From positions 1 through 38,965 of the forward strand of contig JAPKCS010000020.1 in NCBI GenBank assembly GCA_028822845.1: a stretch of 38,965 bases of DNA. Reading direction: 5' to 3'. The stretch is from Candidatus Poseidoniaceae archaeon (GTDB taxonomy: Archaea > Thermoplasmatota > Poseidoniia > Poseidoniales > Poseidoniaceae). This document shows positions 33,701 through 38,965 of this stretch, in pieces; the first letter of the stretch is position 1; each line of letters starts with the position of its first letter. The notes under the pieces were generated by a model. That model worked only from the letters and a program-made list of their open reading frames with translations, was not told where the DNA came from and did not search any database. Made by a program: the position numbers and the translations under genes.

Positions 33701-35131
33701 ATGGACCCATACGATATCATGATGGGTCTGATTTTGGTATTGACGCCAATCATCTGTTGGTTTTTCACCCTTCATGACAAAGATATGCGCACCCCATTTC
33801 GCTCTTGGGGCGAGGTCATCCATAACCAGCGGTACTATTTGCACGCCATGGGCTACATCGTCATCATTCGTTGGAAGTCGATCACTGACAAGTTGAATGA
33901 GCCCATCAAAATGGAGACAGGACACTGGACTGCCTGGGTCTATGGCCTCGAAGGAGACTTCACATTGCACGTTCAGAACATGTTTGCCAACGATGCATTA
34001 ACCTCCTTCCTTAATTTCCACTACCTTTTCATTTACCTGTTTTTAATTTACGTCACAACGGTGTATTTCGCTTACTCTGGGGACAGGGACATGACGGACA
34101 AAGTGACCCTCAATTACCTGCTCATTTACGCCCTTGCCGTACCATATTACCTCTTTTTCAATGTTGAAGTCACCTCCTCCTGGATTCCTGGAATGGAGGC
34201 TTTGCTCTATCATGAAGGATGGTACAGTGTGTTTTATGCCTCACATGACCCATTGGACAATGCTGTGCCATCGTTGCACGTAGCCATTCCTTTCGGTATT
34301 ATTTTGCTCAACTGGCTTCATGTTCGTGAGCAAGGTGGCACCATGAAGAAGTGGCGGCATTATCGTTACCATGTGTTTGTTTGTGTGAACACAGTCTTGT
34401 TCATGTTCACCATCCTTTACCTCGGAATCCACTGGGTGGTTGACATCCCGCTTGGAATGCTTATTGGCGGCATAGGCGCCTTGTTCATCCACCACTTGCA
34501 ACCAAGGCTTCGCAATGATCATGGTGGCTTCTTCAAAGGGTTCACAACACAGAAAATTCGAAGACACGTGTTGATCGAAGGCATCGTCACACTCATCATG
34601 GTCACGATGATCTTGATGGCAGTCAACGTCCAAACCAACTCTGTTGATGAGCGGGTGTCCTACCAACTTGGCCCGGAAGATTCGACCTATGAGATCATTC
34701 AGAAGTTCTCCCCTGGCAGCAGCGTCGATACCACAGTCACCAACCTTCACAGCGACATCACCATTGAGGTCGTGGTCATCATTGTTGAATCTGCAACACC
34801 TGCGATGGAAAATGGAAGCATCGATTGGGCCGTGATGAAGACCTTGGGTGAACATTACACCGTGGCTCCAAATTCCACTTTAGTCCTCGAAATAGATGCT
34901 CCAAAGGTCTTCAGTTTGGTCGTCATGCATAATCCAAGCGAGGGCGAGGATGATGTTGTTCAAGTTCGGGTGATCAATGATTACCACGAAGATGTGATGC
35001 TGCTTGCCATCCTCCTTTCACTTCCATCCCTTTGGATCACAGGTTTTGTCGTTCACCGGTTGCGCAGACTCAACAAGCATGGCAGAAGCCTCATCGATTC
35101 CACTCCATCACACCTTTGGGAAAGCGAATGA
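33701..35131 (+). CDS. PAP2-superfamily membrane protein (lipid phosphotransferase/phosphatase-like)
   Basis: A 476-residue membrane protein with about six to seven N-terminal helices. PAP2 motif C2 is in NAVPSLHVAIPFGI and C3 in YLGIHWVVDIPLG, providing the two histidines and the aspartate of the vanadium-haloperoxidase-like site. The K-x6-RP motif C1 is not seen, which fits the inositol-phosphotransferase-like PAP2_3 group. After the last core helix near residue 300 a beta-rich outer domain of about 130 residues and one more helix follow, ending in a basic tail. It probably works on lipid phosphates or head groups. The GDPD gene on the other strand and the shared upstream region of 131 bases suggest a joint role in lipid metabolism. 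A weak TGTATTTT at 33627 could be a TATA element. Confidence 0.82.
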   Translation: MDPYDIMMGLILVLTPIICWFFTLHDKDMRTPFRSWGEVIHNQRYYLHAMGYIVIIRWKSITDKLNEPIKMETGHWTAWVYGLEGDFTLHVQNMFANDALTSFLNFHYLFIYLFLIYVTTVYFAYSGDRDMTDKVTLNYLLIYALAVPYYLFFNVEVTSSWIPGMEALLYHEGWYSVFYASHDPLDNAVPSLHVAIPFGIILLNWLHVREQGGTMKKWRHYRYHVFVCVNTVLFMFTILYLGIHWVVDIPLGMLIGGIGALFIHHLQPRLRNDHGGFFKGFTTQKIRRHVLIEGIVTLIMVTMILMAVNVQTNSVDERVSYQLGPEDSTYEIIQKFSPGSSVDTTVTNLHSDITIEVVVIIVESATPAMENGSIDWAVMKTLGEHYTVAPNSTLVLEIDAPKVFSLVVMHNPSEGEDDVVQVRVINDYHEDVMLLAILLSLPSLWITGFVVHRLRRLNKHGRSLIDSTPSHLWESE

Positions 35132-35176
35132 ATCGCAAACGGTGTGTGTTATGAGGGCGTGGCACCTCCACACACC

Positions 35177-35989
35177 ATGGCCGGAGCAGATGATATGGCC
35201 AGCACAGTCAACGAACTGTTAGAGAGCCCCGGAGGGCGGCTCCTGCTCGACATCAAGGCCCATTTACGCCGTAGGCTGAACCTTCTTGTCGTGGTGTTCG
35301 GTCTCATCTTCGTGGCTACATTTCCCCTTGCCTCTTCCGTTATTTCGTGGCTCATCCTACCCGAACGCCTACCAGAAGATGTCAACATCATCGTTACCAC
35401 ACCGGTTGAGTTCATTCTGTTGCAGGTGAAACTTGCAGCTTACTGTGCTGCCTTTGGCGTCTTGACCATTCTGCTCACTGAAGGCGCATGGCGGGGCAGC
35501 AAAAATCCCGCTCTAAAGCAGAGGCTGGGTGAACTAAAAGCGACTGCACCACGCCCTTCACTGGCCATGCTCGTAACCCTGATCGGCGTTCTTGTTCTTG
35601 CGAGCCTCGGAATCACCTATGCTTGGAACCTCCTTATCCCGATGCTCTTGGAGTACCTCACAACCGATGCCCAAAGCGTCGGTTTGTCAACAGAATGGCG
35701 CCTTTCGAGTTACGTCGGCTTCATCACAAATTTGGCTGTTGCTTCTGCCGTTGGATTTCAAGCACCGGTTGCAACGCTTCTTGTTCTTCGACTTGAAGTC
35801 GTGACGCGCGATGTTGTCCGAAGTTACCGTCGACACATCTGGTTCACCGCTTTTGTTCTCGGTGCTTTTCTTTCTCCACCAGATCCGCTCTCACTCTTCT
35901 TGGTCGCTCTACCGGTCATTGTGTTGTTTGAAGCAGCCCTCATCCTCGATGCCATCACCCGAAATGGCAAGGCATCAGAGGCTCAATGA
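35177..35989 (+). CDS. tatC: TatC-like Sec-independent protein translocase subunit
   Basis: A protein of about 270 residues with six membrane helices. The TatC landmarks are the TTPVEFILLQVKLA segment in the first outer loop and next helix, and the C-terminal SPPDPLSLFLVALPVIVLFEA. TatC is the receptor for twin-arginine signal peptides of folded proteins. The insert between helices 2 and 3 is longer than in the core family, with a Lys-rich cytoplasmic segment. tatA is not encoded here. ATG 35177 is chosen; GTG 35144 would add 11 residues. It follows the PAP2-type gene by 45 bases and its 3' end overlaps the convergent PHP gene by 15 bases. Confidence 0.88.
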   Translation: MAGADDMASTVNELLESPGGRLLLDIKAHLRRRLNLLVVVFGLIFVATFPLASSVISWLILPERLPEDVNIIVTTPVEFILLQVKLAAYCAAFGVLTILLTEGAWRGSKNPALKQRLGELKATAPRPSLAMLVTLIGVLVLASLGITYAWNLLIPMLLEYLTTDAQSVGLSTEWRLSSYVGFITNLAVASAVGFQAPVATLLVLRLEVVTRDVVRSYRRHIWFTAFVLGAFLSPPDPLSLFLVALPVIVLFEAALILDAITRNGKASEAQ

Positions 35990-36865
35990 AGGTGGAAGGT
36001 CAGAGAGTGGAAGGGGCATGTTCCCTGGCGACTGCTGGTATGATTGGCCGTGGAAATCAGAACCACAGGTGGAACTCAGACCACCGTCTCGTACCGCCAT
36101 CAGCAATGCGTGGCGGTAAGGATCAGGATGGCTGCGATGAAAACACTCGATGGCGTCAACACCTGCCGATTTGCAATGTTGAACCAGCGGTCCGACCGGG
36201 ACGCCGTAATAGATTGGGTGGGCCAGAGAAACAAATCCACCGCTCGCATGGACTGCAGCAGCTGCTTCTTCGATGCTCGGTTTCTTGCGAACAATGGCAA
36301 GTGGGCGACCGTCGCCAAGCCACTGATCAAACACCTCTTGTCGATCCGTTGCATAGCCTTGAGCAATGATTTCGTCCGCAAGGTGGGGTCGGCCAACTGA
36401 GCCATCTGCACGTGCGAACACAGCCTTGATGTCGATGTTCAATCCATGTTGATTGGCCAGCGCAACCATTTGTTCCATGCGGGGACCTCGACTTTCACCA
36501 AGTGGAGCAAGCCAATTGGCAAAGTCTGCTCGTTGTTGTGGCGAAAAGGTCGCACTTGGAAAATAAGCGAGCAAGTGCCATGATGTCGGCGCTCTATCAC
36601 GTCCCCAAAGGGTCATCTCTTCCTCGACGATTGGAAGACCTGGTTCACATGTGATTTCCACACCGGGAATAAAATCAATTCCGACCTCGAGTGCAGCTTT
36701 TTCGGCTTGGTCCCAACCCGCAATGGTGTCGTGGTCAGTAAGCGCCCAATGCTTGACTCCTGCAGCAGCCATCAACTTAGCCACGGTGTCAACTGAATGC
36801 TCGCCGTCACTGTTGGTGGAGTGGCTGTGCAAATCGAACGCATCAGACCACATTGTTTGTACCAT
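35975..36865 (-). CDS. PHP-domain phosphoesterase
   Basis: A 296-residue PHP protein. Metal-binding motifs are DLHSHSTNSDGE, ALTDHDTIAGW, PGVEITC, SLAHPIYYG and GSDFHG, in the right order. The layout resembles the YciV/RNase AM and 3',5'-nucleotide bisphosphatase group, with a helical insert after about residue 100. Substrate (nucleotide or RNA end) is not defined. Starts ATG 36865 and ATG 36853 are both possible. The gene is third in a row with folD and a membrane protein, 30 bases after the latter. Its 3' end overlaps tatC by 15 bases. Confidence 0.9.
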   Translation of the reverse strand: MVQTMWSDAFDLHSHSTNSDGEHSVDTVAKLMAAAGVKHWALTDHDTIAGWDQAEKAALEVGIDFIPGVEITCEPGLPIVEEEMTLWGRDRAPTSWHLLAYFPSATFSPQQRADFANWLAPLGESRGPRMEQMVALANQHGLNIDIKAVFARADGSVGRPHLADEIIAQGYATDRQEVFDQWLGDGRPLAIVRKKPSIEEAAAAVHASGGFVSLAHPIYYGVPVGPLVQHCKSAGVDAIECFHRSHPDPYRHALLMAVRDGGLSSTCGSDFHGQSYQQSPGNMPLPLSDLPPSLSL

Positions 36866-36895
36866 TGATTCAACCCCTATTGACCTTCGCTTGTT

Positions 36896-37864
36896 TCAAA
36901 AAAGATCATCCAGGTCTGGCAGATCGGGTGTCGTTGCTTTCATAGGAGCCTGCACGGCCGGAGCAAGGAGAAGATCATCGATGCTTGGAATGTTGGGTAG
37001 AGCAGGGCTGGATGCTACCGTTGGTTGGGGTCCTGGTCCTGATGGAGGTAACAAATCGCTCAAGTCAGGCATGGATGGAAGGGGATTAAAATCCCTTGAT
37101 TCTTGACGCTGATTTACAGAACCAGCAGGAGGCAGGGGGATGTTGCTGAGAGGTGCCCGTGTATGTGACGAAGCGAGTGAGCCTATGCTTTGCGTGAACT
37201 GTCGACCTTGCTCGGTATGGACGTGTGGTGGAGGGTGTTTTGCTGCCTGTTCAGCAGCAGCGGCCCCGTGGGCTCCAGAGGTCAATGAAGCCAGGGCTGA
37301 GGCGATCGACTCGGTACTCGGGGCTGGGGCTGGAGTTGGAACTGGAACAGGGGCCGGGGATCCTGCAGCAGCCATGAGTGCGGCCGTCACCTGAAGGGCG
37401 GCGAGCGAACTCTCTTCAGATGGCTGAGCAGCGGTCGCTTGATTCCCCGCAGGTTGTGGTGATGGGGTGGTGGTGCTGTACGGTGTTGCAGCAGCCGTCA
37501 TGAGTGAGGCTGTCACCTGGAGGGCGGCGAGCGAATTCAATTCAGATGGCTGGGCAGTGGCCGCTTGTTGATGCACAGGTTGTGAGGGTGATGTGGTGCT
37601 GCTGTACGGTGTTGGCGTGGAATCAAAGGCCTCATATTGCTCTTGAACGCTCGGGTGGTTCGGTAATTCTGGGACGAAGCGTTCCCGTGAAGCAAAAAAG
37701 GAAACGATGAAAAGAACACCAGCCAATGCAAGACTCATGAATTCTTCAATGCTCCAACCGTTCGTAAAAGCCAGGTTCGACAATCCATTGATCACGGCAA
37801 AAGCGACGAGTAAAGCGCCTGCTACGAGGGTTGCGCTGGAAAGTCGGGGGGCTTTTTCTTCCAT
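36896..37864 (-). CDS. Membrane-anchored low-complexity protein with repeats
   Basis: A 322-residue protein. Two membrane helices (about 12-32 and 42-58) precede a long disordered part rich in Ala, Pro, Ser and Thr. Two tandem 42-residue units occur (TPYSSTTSPSQP and TPYSTTTPSPQP openings, LAALQVTA endings). The C-terminal quarter has a thrice-repeated short motif: PDLSDLLPP, PSIDDLLLAP and PDLDDLF, separated by 20 to 30 residues. These could be docking sites for a partner. No known family. The gene starts nine bases after folD, with GAGGTGAAT before ATG 37864, so it is coupled to folD. Topology suggests the tail faces the cytoplasm, but this is inference. Confidence 0.8.
   Translation of the reverse strand: MEEKAPRLSSATLVAGALLVAFAVINGLSNLAFTNGWSIEEFMSLALAGVLFIVSFFASRERFVPELPNHPSVQEQYEAFDSTPTPYSSTTSPSQPVHQQAATAQPSELNSLAALQVTASLMTAAATPYSTTTPSPQPAGNQATAAQPSEESSLAALQVTAALMAAAGSPAPVPVPTPAPAPSTESIASALASLTSGAHGAAAAEQAAKHPPPHVHTEQGRQFTQSIGSLASSHTRAPLSNIPLPPAGSVNQRQESRDFNPLPSMPDLSDLLPPSGPGPQPTVASSPALPNIPSIDDLLLAPAVQAPMKATTPDLPDLDDLF
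37361..37612. repeat. Tandem duplication, two 126-base units
   Basis: Two in-frame units, 37361-37486 and 37487-37612, encode similar 42-residue blocks in the membrane-anchored protein. Landmarks shared by both are GCTGTACGGTGT at one end and CAGATGGCTG in the middle. Differences between the units show that the duplication is not brand new. Confidence 0.8.
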
Positions 37865-37873
37865 ATATTCACC

Positions 37874-38806
37874 TCACTGGGGCACGGCATGCTCTGCCGC
37901 TCGAACGGTGTTCTCCATCAGCATAGCGATGGTCATTGGACCGACGCCACCGGGAACTGGTGAGAGCCAAGCAGCCTTCTGTGCTACTTCTGGATGCACA
38001 TCTCCGGCCAATCGCCATCCTCGTTCTCGTGAATCATCATCAACACGGTTGATGCCGACATCAACCACCACTGCTCCAGGTTTGATCCAATCAGCACGAA
38101 CCATCTCAGGACGGCCGATTGCAGCCACCACGATGTCTGCTTGAGCACAGACTGCTTGGGCATTCTTGGTTCTTGAATGGACGATGGTCACGGTCGCATC
38201 GGAACCTTTAGCGCCAAGCAAAAGCGCTTGTGGGTTTCCAACGATGCGGGAGCGACCAAGGACAACGGCTTGCTTCCCAGTCAAATCAATGCCAGCCCAT
38301 TTGAGCATGCGCATCACGCCACTTGGCGTGCAAGGAAGCATACCATCCAGCCGCCCCTGAACCAAGCGGCCCAAATTCTCGGGGTGGAACCCGTCAACAT
38401 CCTTGTCTGGGTCAATCAAATCGGTCAACGCTTCTTCATCCATGTGCGATGGAAGAGGGGATTGAACGAGGATACCATGCAGTGAGGTATCGTCGTTAAG
38501 CCGTTGAATGACTTCACGAACTTCCCTTTCAGTGGATGCTTCCGGCAACGAAACATGGGTGCTTTTGATGCCAAGCCGTTCACACGCTTTGACTTTGGAA
38601 TTCACATACACATGGCTGGCAGGATCATCACCGACAATCACGACGGACAAATGAGGCTCGACACCTGCTGAGCGGCAGGCGGAAATGCGGTCGTGAAGTT
38701 CGTCCTCCACGCTTGCGGCACAGGCTTTGCCATCCAAACGTTGTGCGACCATGCTTTGGCCAGCCGCTCTTCGAACTTGAGCGTTCGCTTCAGAAACTTC
38801 TGCCAT
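37874..38806 (-). CDS. folD: FolD, methylenetetrahydrofolate dehydrogenase/cyclohydrolase
   Basis: A protein of about 310 residues with the FolD motifs YVNSKVKACERLGI (catalytic Lys/Tyr region), GILVQSPLP, DVDGFHPENLGRL, VVLGRSRIVGNP (NADP binding) and SPVPGGVGPMTIAMLMENT. It oxidises methylene-tetrahydrofolate and hydrolyses the methenyl form to 10-formyl-tetrahydrofolate. Presence implies tetrahydrofolate-type one-carbon metabolism. ATG 38806 has AGGTG six bases upstream; GTG 38815 is less likely. The N-terminal 20 residues before the family start are an extension. A TATA-like box is at 38837-38845. It heads a minus-strand group with the membrane and PHP genes. Confidence 0.96.
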   Translation of the reverse strand: MAEVSEANAQVRRAAGQSMVAQRLDGKACAASVEDELHDRISACRSAGVEPHLSVVIVGDDPASHVYVNSKVKACERLGIKSTHVSLPEASTEREVREVIQRLNDDTSLHGILVQSPLPSHMDEEALTDLIDPDKDVDGFHPENLGRLVQGRLDGMLPCTPSGVMRMLKWAGIDLTGKQAVVLGRSRIVGNPQALLLGAKGSDATVTIVHSRTKNAQAVCAQADIVVAAIGRPEMVRADWIKPGAVVVDVGINRVDDDSRERGWRLAGDVHPEVAQKAAWLSPVPGGVGPMTIAMLMENTVRAAEHAVPQ

Positions 38807-38836
38807 CAGCGACACCTTTCATCCCGGGAAGCGTTG

Positions 38837-38845
38837 TAAAAATAG
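38837..38845 (-). promoter_or_regulatory. TATA box for folD
   Basis: Read on the minus strand this is CTATTTTTA, a plausible archaeal TATA element, 31 to 39 bases before ATG 38806. The transcript would begin almost at the start codon, with a very short leader holding the AGGTG site. Confidence 0.55.
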
Positions 38846-38906
38846 AGAATCATCTTGGAAGGACAGCATGTTTTGAAGCAACTAAAACAAGCTCACGACC
38901 TTCTCG

Positions 38907-38912
38907 AAAAAA
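38907..38912 (-). terminator. Poly-T terminator after tRNA-Thr
   Basis: On the minus strand the tRNA 3' end is followed at once by TTTTTT, then CGAGAAGG. A T-run like this is a typical archaeal transcription stop. It separates the tRNA from folD. Confidence 0.55.
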
Positions 38913-38914
38913 GG

Positions 38915-38965
38915 AGCCTGCGGAGGGACTCGAACCCCCGGCCTTCGGATTACAAATCCGATGCA
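38915..38965 (-). tRNA. tRNA-Thr (anticodon UGU), partial at window edge
   Basis: The 3' half of a tRNA on the minus strand. The anticodon stem TCGGA/TCCGA encloses TTTGTAA, giving anticodon TGT (threonine codon ACA). The T arm GGGGG/CCCTC encloses TTCGAGT, and CGCAGGC is the 3' acceptor strand, with discriminator T. The 5' half lies beyond the window. CCA is not encoded (TCCT follows), unlike the tRNA-Val at the other end. Confidence 0.88.

Noticed and set aside
33530-33970. 146-residue minus-strand frame upstream of the GDPD start, as a possible missing N-terminus
   Set aside because: It is in another frame, covers the PAP2-type gene start on the other strand and contains no HRG motif, so it does not supply the missing strand of the GDPD.
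37361-37612. CRISPR-like array
   Set aside because: Only two long units in frame inside a coding region with diverged sequence; no short regular repeats or spacers, and no cas genes anywhere in the window.
1-38965. Insertion sequences, integrases or prophage genes
   Set aside because: No transposase, integrase, terminase or terminal repeats were seen. Genes have uniform style and tight spacing, so there is no clear sign of a mobile island.

Overview
The window looks like a gene-dense archaeal chromosome, most plausibly a marine planktonic euryarchaeon of the Poseidoniales (Marine Group II) type. This assignment is inference from gene content and style, not a database match. Archaeal markers are an archaeosine-type tRNA-guanine transglycosylase, a CTP-dependent (DUF120) riboflavin kinase, an archaeal NMN adenylyltransferase, a DRG-family GTPase, a DUF835 protein, archaeal TATA-like boxes upstream of the tRNA-Val, folD and citrate synthase genes, and GGAGGTGA-type ribosome sites. 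GrpE, FolD, TatC and a eukaryote-type citrate synthase are also present, as is common in such mosaic genomes. Almost everything is coding. No gene-free stretch exceeds 300 bases, and convergent genes meet with gaps of 0 to 3 bases or overlap.

Layout. 41-2006 (minus): tRNA-Val(CAC), a COG2108-like radical SAM protein and PdxT. 2142-3881 (plus): a class V aminotransferase and NMN adenylyltransferase. 3882-5438 (minus): an unknown protein, GrpE and a small Lys/Ala-rich protein. 5572-6687 (plus): DRG GTPase. 6691-11810 (minus): a complete SUF iron-sulfur operon sufC-sufB-sufD-sufS-sufE-DUF59, divergent from a NifU-like scaffold gene at 11927. 11927-23012 (plus): NifU-like, TgtA, a five-gene ABC exporter operon (two ATPases, two permeases, one lipocalin-like protein), a PH-domain membrane protein, a helical-repeat protein and TruA. 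23016-26546: riboflavin kinase (minus), an alpha-oxoamine synthase (plus), then two membrane proteins and a DUF309 protein (minus). 26651-31130 (plus): a tightly coupled trio of DUF835 protein, DnaA-like AAA+ protein and YkgJ-type cysteine-cluster protein. 31245-32411: citrate synthase. 32415-33569 (minus): an unusual glycerophosphodiesterase. 33701-35989 (plus): PAP2-type membrane enzyme and TatC. 35975-38806 (minus): FolD, a repeat-bearing membrane protein and a PHP-domain phosphoesterase. The window ends inside a tRNA-Thr(UGU).

The most unusual content is: (1) a DnaA-like AAA+ domain in an apparent archaeon, with an Arg replacing the Walker A lysine, translationally coupled to a DUF835 protein; (2) a glycerophosphodiesterase whose HRG active-site strand sits at the C-terminus, as expected for a circularly permuted TIM barrel; (3) an archaeosine TGT that has lost its zinc site and carries an ArcS-like central domain; (4) an in-frame amber codon inside an otherwise intact ABC permease; and (5) an ABC permease with a thrombospondin-type-3-like calcium loop.
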